NCBI RefSeq assembly: GCF_946222985.1
Contig: NZ_CAMIFY010000010.1
Span: 1 to 62,718 of the forward strand
Direction: 5' to 3'
Origin: an uncultured Corynebacterium sp.
Lineage (GTDB): Bacteria > Actinomycetota > Actinomycetes > Mycobacteriales > Mycobacteriaceae
DNA length: 62,718 bases
Shown here: positions 49,518 through 58,465 of the stretch, one piece after another
Position numbering within the stretch: the first letter of the stretch is position 1
Layout of the letters: the number at the start of each line of letters is the position of its first letter
Notes under the pieces: generated by a model
What the model saw: only the letters and a program-made list of their open reading frames with translations
Told to the model about the DNA's origin: nothing
Databases searched by the model: none
Position numbers and translations under genes: made by a program

Positions 49518-49742
49518 ATGCGCAACCGACTCGTCGGTGCCGTCGCCGCCACCGCCATCGCCGCAGCCGCCCTGGTCGCCTGCTCTCCCCCGAACGAGAA
49601 CCCCTCGGACGTGAAGGTCACCGACCAGGAGAACCCGACGCATTCGTTCGAGCAGGGCGGGGACTCCTCGTCCGCCGAGGCCACCCCCACCGACGGTTCC
49701 GCCGCCACCGGCGGCATCGCCGAGGAGCCCGTCGCGCTGTAG
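49518..49742 (+). CDS. Small lipoprotein
   Basis: A 74-residue lipoprotein. The signal 'RNRLVGAVAATAIAAAALVAC' ends in the lipobox 'LVAC' (Cys22). The mature 53 residues are hydrophilic and disordered, rich in Glu, Ser, Thr and Pro. ATG 49518 has AAGGAG 9 nt upstream. It lies 59 nt after the GT-C-like gene and ends before a strong terminator. No function is known. Confidence 0.82.
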   Translation: MRNRLVGAVAATAIAAAALVACSPPNENPSDVKVTDQENPTHSFEQGGDSSSAEATPTDGSAATGGIAEEPVAL

Positions 49743-49808
49743 TCGATCGTCGAGGGCCCTGGCGGGTCTTCCTCGTTCACGCCGCCGTCGGCTCCCCCGG
49801 CTTTGCGA

Positions 49809-49857
49809 CGCGCACGTCCCCGCACCTTCACCGGTGCGTGCGGGACGTGCGCGTTTT
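49809..49857 (+). terminator. Strong terminator overlapping an iterated 11-mer
   Basis: The arms CGCGCACGTCCC (49809-49820) and GGGACGTGCGCG (49842-49853) pair perfectly, with an inner CGCAC/GTGCG stem, and are followed by TTTT (49854-49857). GCTTTGCGACG (49800-49810) overlaps the foot of the left arm. It lies between a plus-strand lipoprotein gene and the end of a minus-strand gene. The rest of 49743-49951 is empty. Confidence 0.88.
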
Positions 49858-49951
49858 CGCGTCTCCGGGGTGTGATCGGGGCGCGCGTGGCTTCACGCGC
49901 GAGTGCCTCCGGGCGCGTGCCCGCACGGCCGACCGGGGCCGCCCGGAACCC

Positions 49952-51238
49952 CTACGGCCGCGGGTAGCGGAACTCGACGTTTTCGCCGATGCGGATCTCG
50001 ACCGACGGCTTGCCGGTGACCTCCATCGCCACCGTCAACGAGTGGCTCGGATCGGAGGAGTCTACGACGTCGTAGGTGATGCGCTCATTGGCGATCGACG
50101 TCACGGTCACGCGCGAATCGTGCAACCAGGAGTGGCGGCGGCGCAGCGAGATGAGCTCCTGGTGCGCGTTGCGCATCCACGCCCCCAGCCCCGACAGGTC
50201 CGCGGGCTCGGCCGGGAACGGCGGGCGAACCTCGTCGTCGCCGCCGAAGCGTTCCTCCTTCACGCCCGCGTAGGCCTGCTCGTCGCCGTAGTAGACCAAC
50301 GGGATGCCGCCGACGGTCATCAGCACCGCCAGCGCGAGCACGGCCTTCTGCTCGCCGACCTGGCTGGCGATGCGGGTGACGTCGTGGTTGCCGATGAACG
50401 TCACCGGCGGGAAGGACTCCTGGAAGGTGTCGTGGCGGCCCAGCGTCCACTCCAGCTCGTAGAAGTTGTGCTCCTTCAGCGCCGACCAGACGGCCTTCCA
50501 CAGTTCGTACTCGGTCACCGAGTCCAGGGTGGAGCGGCCGACGATGTCGACGTAGTCGCCGTGGATGACCTCGCCGTAGACGAACGCCCCGGGGAAGTCC
50601 TCGCGCAGCGGCGGCACCACCTTCGCCCAGAACTCCGGGTCGACGGCGTAGGCGGCGTCGAGGCGCCATCCGTCGATGCCGCGTTCGAGCCAATGGCGCA
50701 TGACCGACCCGATGAACTCGGCGGTCTCCGGTCGGCGGTGGTCGAACTCCACCAGATCGAGGTGGCCCTCGAAGCACGGCGCGGAGGGCTCGTCGCCGGA
50801 GCGGTCGACGTCGAAAAGCTTCGCCGCGTCCGACTCGGGGTCGTCGAGGGCCTCCCGGAACATCGGGGCCGACGACGACAGGTGGTTGAACACGCCGTCG
50901 AGCAGCACCTTGATGCCGCGTTCGTGGGCGGCGGCGATGAGGCGATCGAAGGCCTCGTCGTCGCCCAGGCGCGGGTCGACGCGGAAGTAGTCCAGCGTGT
51001 CGTAGCCGTGGGTGGCCGACTCGAAGATCGGGCCCAGCTGCAGCACGTTGAGGCCGAGCTCCTGGACGTAATCGAGCCAGGACGTCAGGTGGTCGAGGCG
51101 GGCGGCGCCGTCGTCGACGGGGATCGCCGCGGTGGAGTCGTCGCCGTGGACGGGCGCTCCGGTGAACCCCAGGGGGTAGACGTGCCAGCCGATCGCGTGG
51201 CCGAGCCAATCGGGGGCGCCGGAAGTGAAGTCGCTCAT
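49952..51238 (-). CDS. GH13 alpha-amylase-family glycosidase
   Basis: A 428-residue cytoplasmic glycoside hydrolase or transferase of family 13. Conserved regions are 'LLDGVFNHLS' (I), 'GIDGWRLDAAY' with the nucleophile Asp (II), 'YGEVIHGDYVD' with the acid/base Glu (III) and 'FIGNHDVTRI' (IV). The N-terminal 'AIGWHVYPLGF' is like neopullulanase or cyclomaltodextrinase-type enzymes. ATG 51238 has AGAGGGA upstream. No other glucan gene is adjacent; the glgC/glgA pair is 40 kb away. Substrate not determined. Confidence 0.88.
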   Translation of the reverse strand: MSDFTSGAPDWLGHAIGWHVYPLGFTGAPVHGDDSTAAIPVDDGAARLDHLTSWLDYVQELGLNVLQLGPIFESATHGYDTLDYFRVDPRLGDDEAFDRLIAAAHERGIKVLLDGVFNHLSSSAPMFREALDDPESDAAKLFDVDRSGDEPSAPCFEGHLDLVEFDHRRPETAEFIGSVMRHWLERGIDGWRLDAAYAVDPEFWAKVVPPLREDFPGAFVYGEVIHGDYVDIVGRSTLDSVTEYELWKAVWSALKEHNFYELEWTLGRHDTFQESFPPVTFIGNHDVTRIASQVGEQKAVLALAVLMTVGGIPLVYYGDEQAYAGVKEERFGGDDEVRPPFPAEPADLSGLGAWMRNAHQELISLRRRHSWLHDSRVTVTSIANERITYDVVDSSDPSHSLTVAMEVTGKPSVEIRIGENVEFRYPRP

Positions 51239-51254
51239 GCGTCCCTCTTTACCA

Positions 51255-52781
51255 TCACTCCTTGCCGTCGAGTCGGGCCTCCCGCGCCTGACCGGCGGCC
51301 TTCTCCGAAACCCGGGGCCCCTGATCGCGGTGCGACGTCCCGTCGAACGACCCCGATTCGGCGGCCGCGGCGGCGATGCGGGCGCGCTCGGCCTCCGTGT
51401 AGTCGTCGGTGGAATGGAACTCGCGGCGATCGCGGCTCTCCCCCGCCTTCGATTCCGGCACCCCGAGACCGGGCGTCGCCGGCCGCGGCGGGATCGTGCC
51501 CGCCGCCGGCATCGACGCGGCCGCCGGGTCGGTCCTGCGCGGAGGCGCCGGCAGGCCGGGCGCCAGGGCGTCGAGGGCGATCTGCACTTCGACCTTGACG
51601 CCGTTGGACATGGCGCGCTCGGCGACGTCGTAACGCGAATTGTGCAGGAAGTACGGCATGCCGTTTTCGGGGCCGCCGCCACCGAGGAACATGTAGCAGC
51701 CCGGCACCTCGCGGGAGAAGTACGAGAAGTCGTCCGACGGCGCCCACGGATCCGCGGCGAAGACGCGATTCTTGCCGATGGCGCGCGTCGCGGCGTGCCA
51801 GGCGCGGTCGCTGGCCAGGTCGGCGTTGACGACCATCGGGTACGGCGTCTGCCATTCGAACTTCGCCGAGGCCCCGTGGGCGGTGCAGATGCCGTTGACC
51901 AGGGATTCGATGCGCCCGCAGATCGACGACCAATCGGCCTCGTCGACCGAGCGGATCGACACCTCCAGCCACGCTTCGTCGGGGATGATGTTGCCGGCCT
52001 CGCCCCCGTGGAGGGAGCCGACGTTGACGATGTTCATGTGCCTGGGGTTGAGGTTGCGGCTGACGATGGTGTTGAGCATCATCGTCGCCTCGCTGGCCAC
52101 CAGCACCGGGTCGACGGACAGCTGCGGGTTCGACGAGTGGCCGCCGCGGCCGCGGATGGCGATGGAGACGATGCCCGACATCGTCGACACCCGGCCCCGG
52201 CAGATGCCGACGTGGCCGATGGGGTGCGGGGCGACGTGGAAGGCGTAGACCTCGTCGAGGTCGTCGGCCGCACCGTGGGCGACGAGTTCGCGGGCGCCGC
52301 CGGGCAGCATTTCCTCGGCGTGCTGGAACAGCAGCTTCACCCGTCCGTGCAGGCGGTCGCGCAGGCCCTGGAGGATCTGCGCCGCACCCAGCAGCATGGC
52401 GGTGTGCACGTCGTGGCCGCAGGCGTGCATGACGCCGGGGTTCTGCGAGGCGAAGTGCAGGCCCGTTTCCTCCTTGATCGGCAGAGCGTCGATGTCGGCG
52501 CGGTAGCCGATGGTGCGGCCGGTGGCAGGGTCGTCGGCCGTGCCGACGATGGTGCCGACCACCGACGTCGGCGTCAGCCGCGTGGTTTCGATGCCCCAGT
52601 CCTCGAGCAGGCCCTCGATGAAGTCGGCGGTGCGGTACTCCTGGAAGCTCAGCTCCGGGTTGGTGTGGATGTGCCGGCGCCAGTCGATGATGTCGCTCAG
52701 CGGCACCTCGAACGACGCGGCGGGGGCCGCTTCCTCCGGCTGGTCGAAGGCCATGCCCTCATGCGTGCGGGGATCGGTCAT
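51255..52781 (-). CDS. M20D-family amidohydrolase/peptidase with long C-terminal tail
   Basis: A 508-residue metal-dependent amidohydrolase like N-acyl-amino-acid hydrolases (hippurate, IAA-amino acid hydrolases). 'RRHIHTNPELSFQEYRTA', 'GYRADIDALPI', 'HACGHDVHTAMLLGAA', 'LLFQHAEEMLPGGA' and the terminal 'YFLHNSRYDV' contain the Cys/His/Glu metal ligands. The catalytic domain ends near 420. The last 90 residues are a charged Pro/Ala/Arg/Glu-rich extension without homology, beyond the usual family length. ATG 52781 has AAGGAA upstream. It lies 16 nt before the GH13 gene. Confidence 0.87.
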   Translation of the reverse strand: MTDPRTHEGMAFDQPEEAAPAASFEVPLSDIIDWRRHIHTNPELSFQEYRTADFIEGLLEDWGIETTRLTPTSVVGTIVGTADDPATGRTIGYRADIDALPIKEETGLHFASQNPGVMHACGHDVHTAMLLGAAQILQGLRDRLHGRVKLLFQHAEEMLPGGARELVAHGAADDLDEVYAFHVAPHPIGHVGICRGRVSTMSGIVSIAIRGRGGHSSNPQLSVDPVLVASEATMMLNTIVSRNLNPRHMNIVNVGSLHGGEAGNIIPDEAWLEVSIRSVDEADWSSICGRIESLVNGICTAHGASAKFEWQTPYPMVVNADLASDRAWHAATRAIGKNRVFAADPWAPSDDFSYFSREVPGCYMFLGGGGPENGMPYFLHNSRYDVAERAMSNGVKVEVQIALDALAPGLPAPPRRTDPAAASMPAAGTIPPRPATPGLGVPESKAGESRDRREFHSTDDYTEAERARIAAAAAESGSFDGTSHRDQGPRVSEKAAGQAREARLDGKE

Positions 52782-52964
52782 GCCGGTCGTTCCTTTCCGC
52801 GGGGCCCGCGGTGGGTTCACGGGTGCCCTGCTTTGCGACGTTCCCCTCCGACACTATTCGGCATCGCCGATCACCTGCCATGTTTTCGCCGTGCAGGGGT
52901 CGCGATCGGCTGGAGATCGGGTGCCGGGTGGGCGCGGGCCGGGCCCGAGTGAGACCCGTGGGAC

Positions 52965-54425
52965 TCAGGCGCCCGCCCAGTAGGAGCGGAGGATGCGGGC
53001 CAGCCACCACGGGTCGCGCACGCCGCACATCTCGCGCGGCGAATGCATCGACAGCATCGACGCGCCGACGTCGACGGTGTCGATGCCCAGGCGGGTGGCG
53101 GTGATCGGCCCGATCGTCGATCCGCAGGGCTTGCGGTTCGACGACACGAAGTACTGCACTGGGATGTCCTCCCCCGCCTCGTCGGCGGCCGCGGCGGTGA
53201 CGCGCTCGAACATCGCCTGGCCGACCGCGTCGGTGGCGTAGCGCTGGTTGGCGTTGATCTTGAGCACCGGGCCGCCGTCGAGCACCGGCCAATGCCCCGG
53301 CTCGTGGTCGCCGACGTAATTGGGGTGCACGGCATGGGCGCCGTCGGCGGAGATGCACGTCGAGCGGCGGAACATGCGCTGGGCGCCGTCCTCGTCCGCG
53401 CCGGCGGCCACCGCGATGCGCCGCAGGACGTCCTCGAGCAGCGGCCCGGCCGCACCCGTCGTCGACGCCGAGCCGACTTCCTCGTGATCGAACGCCACCA
53501 TCACCGGAATCTCGGAACCGCGGGAGGCGGGCGACGATGCGGAGGAGGCGACGTCGTCAAGCAATTTCTCGAAGGCCACCAACGACGCATGCACGCTGAG
53601 CAGATTGTCCAGGCGCCCCGAGGCGAGGAACTCGCCGTTCATCCCGAACGGGCGCGGCCGCTGCGTGTCGCAGGTGATGAGATCCCACGCGACGAGCTCC
53701 CCGGGCTCGACGCCCGCCGCCGCGGCGATGGTTCGACGGAAGTCGTCGAGGCCGCCGCCCAGACCGACCACCGGCGTGGTGTGGGCCTGCTTGTCGAGCG
53801 TGAGCCCCTGGTCGTTGACCCCGCGATTGAGGTGGATGGCCAACTGAGGGATGCGGGCGATCGGACCCGTGCGCGCCAGATGCGAGGCACCGTCGCGGGT
53901 GACGACGCGGCCGGCGAACTCGATCTCGCGATCCGTCCACGCCGCGATCAACGGGCCGCCGTAGACCTCCACCGCGACCTGCGCGTACCCCGCGGCGCCC
54001 GTCTCCGGATTCGGCTTGACCCGGAAACCCGGGGAATCCGTGTGCGAACCGACGATGCGGAACGCGAGATCGGCGGGCGCGGTGGCGTGGGCGTCGGTGT
54101 CGACGGTGGTCTCGGCAGGGTCGGCGGCGTCGGCAGGGTCGGCGGCGTCGGCAGGGTCGGCGGCGGCGACCTCCGGCATCACCCACGCGACGGCCGCACC
54201 GCCGCGCACCAGCACGTACGCGCCGGGAGCCGTCGGCCAGGGGCCCGTCTCATCGACGAGGGTGGCACCGGCGTCGACCAGGCGCCGGGCGACGACGTCG
54301 GCGGCGTGATGCGAACTCGGCGACGCGACGACGAACTCGACGAGATCGTCGAGATGCGCCTCGGCCGAGTCGAAGGCGGCGGACGCGTCGGAGGTGCGGG
54401 CGGCGGTTTCCCTGGAAGAACTCAT
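52965..54425 (-). CDS. M18-family aminopeptidase
   Basis: A 486-residue zinc aminopeptidase of family M18 (ApeB type), cutting acidic or neutral N-terminal residues. 'RIVGSHTDSPGFRVKPNP', 'GRLDNLLSVHASL', 'VMVAFDHEEVGSAST' and 'MLSMHSPREMCGVRD' are the metal and catalytic motifs. An insertion near 85-115 ('ADPADAADPADAADPAET') is coded by an 18-bp tandem repeat (about 54116-54170). ATG 54425 has CAAGAT 6 nt upstream, a weaker version of the leaderless pattern. A GCTTGACGACG copy lies in the gene (53552-53562). Confidence 0.92.
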   Translation of the reverse strand: MSSSRETAARTSDASAAFDSAEAHLDDLVEFVVASPSSHHAADVVARRLVDAGATLVDETGPWPTAPGAYVLVRGGAAVAWVMPEVAAADPADAADPADAADPAETTVDTDAHATAPADLAFRIVGSHTDSPGFRVKPNPETGAAGYAQVAVEVYGGPLIAAWTDREIEFAGRVVTRDGASHLARTGPIARIPQLAIHLNRGVNDQGLTLDKQAHTTPVVGLGGGLDDFRRTIAAAAGVEPGELVAWDLITCDTQRPRPFGMNGEFLASGRLDNLLSVHASLVAFEKLLDDVASSASSPASRGSEIPVMVAFDHEEVGSASTTGAAGPLLEDVLRRIAVAAGADEDGAQRMFRRSTCISADGAHAVHPNYVGDHEPGHWPVLDGGPVLKINANQRYATDAVGQAMFERVTAAAADEAGEDIPVQYFVSSNRKPCGSTIGPITATRLGIDTVDVGASMLSMHSPREMCGVRDPWWLARILRSYWAGA

Positions 54426-54460
54426 GCCACCATCTTGGCGCACACTCCGCGGCGGGTCGA

Positions 54461-54466
54461 TAACAT
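54461..54466 (+). promoter_or_regulatory. -10 element TAACAT of the patatin gene
   Basis: TAACAT is followed by 8 nt (GGCCCGAC) and ATG 54475. It lies in the 49-nt divergent gap to the M18 aminopeptidase. Confidence 0.45.
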
Positions 54467-54474
54467 GGCCCGAC

Positions 54475-55389
54475 ATGGGAGAAGACTCGGGTGCCGCGGA
54501 CCGTGAACGCATCGACGCATCGAACGTCGCCCTCGTCATCGAAGGCGGCGGCATGCGCAACGCCTACACGGCGCCGTGCATCGAGCTGCTCATCCGCGAA
54601 GGCGTCGACGTCGGCTGGGTCGGCGGCATCTCCGCCGGCGCCACGCTGACCGCCAACTACCTCTCCGGCAGCGTCGAGCGCGCCCGCGCGTCGTTCACCA
54701 CGATGACCGACACCCCCGAGTTCGGCGGCTGGGGCAACTTCATGCGCGGCCGCGGGTACTTCAACGCCGAGTGGATCTACGAAAAGGCGCCGATGGTCGA
54801 CACCGCCGGCGTCGCCCCCTACCCCTTCGACCACTACCTGCAGTCGAAGACGGAAATGCGCCTCGGCGCCATCCGCGCCGACACCGGCGAAAACGTCTAC
54901 TGGGGCCGCGACGACGTCGACTCGCTGCAGCGGCTGATGAAGTTCGTCCGCGCCTCGTCGACCATGCCGGGGTTCATGGTGCCGCCGGTCATCGACGGCG
55001 TGCGCTACGTCGACGGGGCGCTGGGGCCGTCGGGCGGCATCCCCCTCGACATCGCGCAGGCCGACGGATACGACAAGTTCCTGGTGATCATGAGCCAGGA
55101 GCGCGACTACCGGAAGCCCCGCGTCACCCGGCCGGCGATGATGCGGCGCATCTTCCGCCGCACGCCCGCCGTCGCCGAGGCGATCATCTCGCGGCCGGAG
55201 CGCTACAACGCCACCCGCGACGAACTCTTCGAACTCGAACGCCAGGGCAAGGCCATGCTGTTCTTCCCCGACGAGATGCCGCTGACCAACCGCGAGCGCG
55301 ACCTGACCAAGCTCAAGGCCGCCTACGCCGCCGGCGAGAAGCAGGTCGAGCGCGAATGGCCGAAGTGGCGGGAGTTCATCGCCGGGTAG
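54475..55389 (+). CDS. Patatin-like phospholipase
   Basis: A 304-residue lipid acyl hydrolase of the patatin family (YjjU-like). 'LVIEGGGMRNAYTA' is the oxyanion loop, 'VGGISAGATLTANYL' the G-x-S-x-G with the nucleophile Ser, and 'RYVDGALGPSGGIP' the Asp of the Ser-Asp dyad. No signal peptide. Bacterial members hydrolyse phospholipids or acylglycerols. Leaderless-type start. It is followed by the largest gene-free stretch of the window. Confidence 0.9.
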   Translation: MGEDSGAADRERIDASNVALVIEGGGMRNAYTAPCIELLIREGVDVGWVGGISAGATLTANYLSGSVERARASFTTMTDTPEFGGWGNFMRGRGYFNAEWIYEKAPMVDTAGVAPYPFDHYLQSKTEMRLGAIRADTGENVYWGRDDVDSLQRLMKFVRASSTMPGFMVPPVIDGVRYVDGALGPSGGIPLDIAQADGYDKFLVIMSQERDYRKPRVTRPAMMRRIFRRTPAVAEAIISRPERYNATRDELFELERQGKAMLFFPDEMPLTNRERDLTKLKAAYAAGEKQVEREWPKWREFIAG

Positions 55390-56028
55390 GTGCCGTCGCG
55401 TCCGCCCCGGGCTTTCCCCGGGATTTTCCCGGATGCGCCACAACGCCCGTGGACGGTCGGTACCTCCCCCGCAGGTGCCCCGCCCCGGCCAACCCCGCTG
55501 CGAGCCCCACAGGGCGCTTTCCATTTCCCCAGGTCAGGGGCGCCGGACATCCGGTCCGCGTTATTGAAAGTCATTCCGTGCCACTTTCGACCTCCTCGCG
55601 GCGTGAAAGTGGCACGAAGTTGAAGTTTTTCGGCCCGTTTTCGGTGATTTCGTGCCACTTTCGGCGGAATCCGGGGCGAGATTGGCACGAAGTTGCCCGG
55701 AAATTCCCGAAGGACCGCCCCCACCCTCATTTCGAAGACCGACGGGCAGCCTCGTGGCCCCGCAAGCACACACGCTCGCCATCACACGGAATCACGGTTT
55801 ATGACCTCGCGTCCAACACCCCAATGCCCCCACGATGTCGTGGCCTCGCACCCAAAACCCCGTCGTCCCCACAAGTTTCAGCCGTAACGCAAGTCCCGCG
55901 CGTCAACGTCGCCACACCCGTAACAGGGGATGCCGAAAATCAACCCGTGACAACCGCGCGACGACCAGCTAGCTTCACTGGGAAGAGACGAAACCGTTAC
56001 CGTTTCGTTGCCTAAGACTCCAGAACGG
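55390..56028. other. 639-nt gene-poor region, less GC-rich than its surroundings
   Basis: No open frame here resembles a protein, and base composition is clearly more AT-rich than the neighbouring genes (for example around 55560-55700 and 55760-55870). It holds a pair of hairpin repeats (55577-55689). Close to the following HigA-like gene an inverted repeat ACGAAAC-n7-GTTTCGT lies at about 55988-56008. TAAGAC (56013-56018) may be a -10. The region may be the scar of a lost toxin gene or an acquired fragment. Confidence 0.55.
55577..55689. repeat. Two related hairpins, CGTGCCACTTTC...GAAAGTGGCACG
   Basis: Copy 1 (55577-55616) has perfect 12-bp arms and a 16-nt loop. Copy 2 (55651-55689) starts with the same 12 bp; its right arm has two mismatches. 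Both right arms are followed by AAGTTG. The copies are 74 bp apart. I saw no other copy in the window. Confidence 0.75.
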
Positions 56029-56289
56029 ATGCCCGCCATGATGCTGCCGACGCACAACCGCACGCCCGGTGCCGTTCTCGATGCCGAGTTCCTTGCTCCG
56101 CTCGGTCTCGACGCCGACCAGCTCGCCGCCGCCACGGGCCTGCCGCCGGCGACGATCGCGGGCCTCATCGCGGGCACGGTCCGCATCGACGATGAAATCG
56201 CGGCGTGCCTCGGAGATTTCCTCGGCACGGACGCGCGATTCTGGATCGCCCTCCAGCTGCAGACCGACCGCGGTCTGATGACCGCCTGA
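56029..56289 (+). CDS. Orphan HigA-type antitoxin (XRE/VapI family)
   Basis: An 86-residue DNA-binding protein: 'TPGAVLDAEFLAPLGLDADQLAAATGLPPATIAGLIAGTVRIDDEIAACLGDFLGTDARFWIALQ' has the complete HigA pattern. HigA normally neutralises and co-regulates with a HigB ribonuclease coded just upstream. No HigB-like frame exists in the 639 nt upstream or the 168 nt downstream, so this is a solitary antitoxin or a stand-alone regulator. Start uncertain: ATG 56029, 56038 or 56041 all fit; none has a good ribosome site. Confidence 0.82.
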   Translation: MPAMMLPTHNRTPGAVLDAEFLAPLGLDADQLAAATGLPPATIAGLIAGTVRIDDEIAACLGDFLGTDARFWIALQLQTDRGLMTA

Positions 56290-56445
56290 CGCCGCACGCC
56301 GCCAGCACACCCTCACACCACCGGACATCTCCGCACGCCGCGCACCACGGAACACCGCCACGGGCCACCGCCCGCCGCAGCCCGTCACGGCCTCCCCGCG
56401 ACCCCGACACGGCACGGATCACCGGGCGTTCCGCGAATACGCACG

Positions 56446-56451
56446 TAAACT
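56446..56451 (+). promoter_or_regulatory. -10 element TAAACT
   Basis: TAAACT is followed by 6 nt (GCAAAC) and ATG 56458. No ribosome site is present. Confidence 0.5.
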
Positions 56452-56457
56452 GCAAAC

Positions 56458-57177
56458 ATGCGCGAAATTGCTGAAGGCACCATCACCGACGCCGTCGCGG
56501 CCTATCGCGGCTGCGGCCCCGACGAGCCGTTCGCCGAGGGCTCCGATCCAACGCGGTTGCGCCATCTGTCGTGGGACATTTGCCGGCTGCATTTCTCCGA
56601 CGCCACCTTGTCGGACAAGAAGAAGCACCGTCGCCTCAACGCGCTGCATCTGTCGGCGTACCTGGCGTCCCAGGGCATGATCCAGGGCGCTTCGCCCCTG
56701 CTGACCAGCTCGAACGCCATCGTCTTCGAATCGGCCGTGGCGGTTCTGGAAAAGCGCGCGAAGAAGATCGCCGATCTCGACGTCGACGATTACGCCAAGC
56801 CCAAGAAGCGCAAGAAGCTGCTCAAGGCCCACGGCGAGCTTTCCGACGCCCTCGTCCCCGACGCCGGTGGCACGGCCACCGCCGCGTCGCGATCGATGAT
56901 GGGTGCCTTCGGTTGCCTTCCCGGGTTCGGCGGCAATTTCACCAAGGCAATGGGCAACCTCGCCGGACGCGGCGTCGCCAATGCGGAGTTCGCCTCCCCC
57001 ACCGACGATTCGTTGGAATTCCTCCACCAGTTCTGGTCGGCGCATCGCGATGAGATCGACGATCTGTCCACGCGCATCACCGTCGTCGACGTGGCGAAGG
57101 GGTCGTTCACGGATATTCCCGTGGGCCGCGCGCGCATTTTGGAGATGTTCGCCGACCAGTGGGCCGCGCAGATCTAG
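56458..57177 (+). CDS. Hypothetical cytoplasmic protein
   Basis: A 239-residue mainly helical soluble protein. It has a basic patch 'KPKKRKKLLKAHGE' near 120 and a Gly-rich loop 'FGCLPGFGGNFTKAMGN' near 160. The C-terminal 'TVVDVAKGSFTDIPVGRARILEMF' is compact and conserved-looking. I recognise no family. No signal or membrane segment. The start is set by the TAAACT element. Codon usage is like its neighbours, but Lys content is higher. Confidence 0.68.
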   Translation: MREIAEGTITDAVAAYRGCGPDEPFAEGSDPTRLRHLSWDICRLHFSDATLSDKKKHRRLNALHLSAYLASQGMIQGASPLLTSSNAIVFESAVAVLEKRAKKIADLDVDDYAKPKKRKKLLKAHGELSDALVPDAGGTATAASRSMMGAFGCLPGFGGNFTKAMGNLAGRGVANAEFASPTDDSLEFLHQFWSAHRDEIDDLSTRITVVDVAKGSFTDIPVGRARILEMFADQWAAQI

Positions 57178-57324
57178 CTCTCCGACGCGTTCGCTAGATA
57201 CCGCGTCGCCCGCCTCCCGCCGGGTCCACCCATTCTCGTTTTCCGCCGCGGGCGGACTAATGTTGATCCGTCCACCGGAGCCCCGGGGACGGTGAACGCG
57301 GGTCGGGATCGAAGGTGGAGGGCG

Positions 57325-58317
57325 ATGAAGCGCATCGTGGCTGCAGGCGCGTCGCTGGCGTTGATGGCGCTGGCGGCACCGTCGGCCCTTGCCGCACCGG
57401 CCGTCGCCACGGCCACGGCGGCTGACGCCACGCAAACGATTGCGGCATCATCCGCCGAGACGTCCCCCGAAGCGTCCTCCGCGGCCATCACCACCGGCGA
57501 GATCACGCCCGTGCCGGTGCTCGTCGACGGCGAGTTCGACGCCGACGACGACGTGCAGGTCTCCTACGTGCACCTGCCGACCGGCTTCCGCGTCGACTCG
57601 GACAACGGTGATCAGATCCGCCCGTGCCTGTCGATCTGCAAGATCTTCATCGCCGACCACGTCTTCCGCCACGGCACCGCCGCCGACAAGAAGCTGGCGG
57701 TGGAAATGCTCAAGACCTCCGACGACGACATCACCACGGGATTGTATCGCAGGTACCCGAAGTCGACGAACGAGGTCGCCGAGCGCTACGGCCTCGACGA
57801 CACCACGGGGGCGTCCCGGTGGGGCAAGTCGAAGACGACGATGCACGACGTCACCACGTTCCTGGCCGCGAAGGTCAAGGCCCAAGCGGCCAGCGGCACG
57901 AAGGATCCGGTTCTCGCCGCCTTGGCGGATCCGGCGCTCATCGCCGCCGACGGTTACGTGCAGAACTACGGCACCGACGTGCTGCCGGGCGTCATCGGCA
58001 CGAAGTGGGGCTGGTCGGACAAGAACGCCGCGATGCACGCCACCGCGTCCTACGGCGATGATTTCGTCGTGGCGCTCAACGTGCTCGGTGATCCCGATGA
58101 CGCCACGGACGCCGCCCGGGATCTGTTCACTCCCGCCGCGAGCGACGGCATTTCCGTCGACGACGGCGAACTGGACTTCCTCGAGCCCCGCCCGAGCACC
58201 GACGCGCAGATCCGCGCCGCCGCCGCGGGCCCCGATTCGGGCACGCTGATCGCCGGCGCCCTGCTGTTGATCACGGCTGCGGGCATCGTCTGGGTGCTGC
58301 GCGGCCGCGGCAAATAG
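57325..58317 (+). CDS. Membrane-anchored SxxK serine hydrolase-like protein (beta-lactamase/PBP fold)
   Basis: A 330-residue exported protein. The signal peptide 'KRIVAAGASLALMALAAPSALA' ends near residue 24; an Ala/Thr/Ser linker follows. 'CLSICKIFIADHVF' carries S-x-x-K, 'KTSDDDITTGLYRRYP' aligns with the SDN region and 'IGTKWGWSDKNAAMH' with K-T/S-G, as K-W-G. These are the three motifs of the beta-lactamase/penicillin-binding fold. A C-terminal helix ('LIAGALLLITAAGIVWVL') and 'RGRGK' anchor it in the membrane. A peptidoglycan peptidase or inactive relative is possible. ATG 57325 has GGAGG. Confidence 0.68.
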   Translation: MKRIVAAGASLALMALAAPSALAAPAVATATAADATQTIAASSAETSPEASSAAITTGEITPVPVLVDGEFDADDDVQVSYVHLPTGFRVDSDNGDQIRPCLSICKIFIADHVFRHGTAADKKLAVEMLKTSDDDITTGLYRRYPKSTNEVAERYGLDDTTGASRWGKSKTTMHDVTTFLAAKVKAQAASGTKDPVLAALADPALIAADGYVQNYGTDVLPGVIGTKWGWSDKNAAMHATASYGDDFVVALNVLGDPDDATDAARDLFTPAASDGISVDDGELDFLEPRPSTDAQIRAAAAGPDSGTLIAGALLLITAAGIVWVLRGRGK

Positions 58318-58465
58318 GCCCCGGCCCGGGCGCCACGGCACGGCGGACGTGACGGGTCGTCGGCGTGGACGTGGGCGTCGTCAAGCGCGACTGTCCTACA
58401 ATCGGCCACCTAGCCACGACGAAGACGAGACGAACACCGGACGGTGAGCGAGGAGGCGGTCGGCG

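Noticed and set aside
51225..52952. A plus-strand open frame of 575 codons opposite the M20 peptidase
   Set aside because: It mirrors the codon structure of the minus-strand gene and has no family motif.
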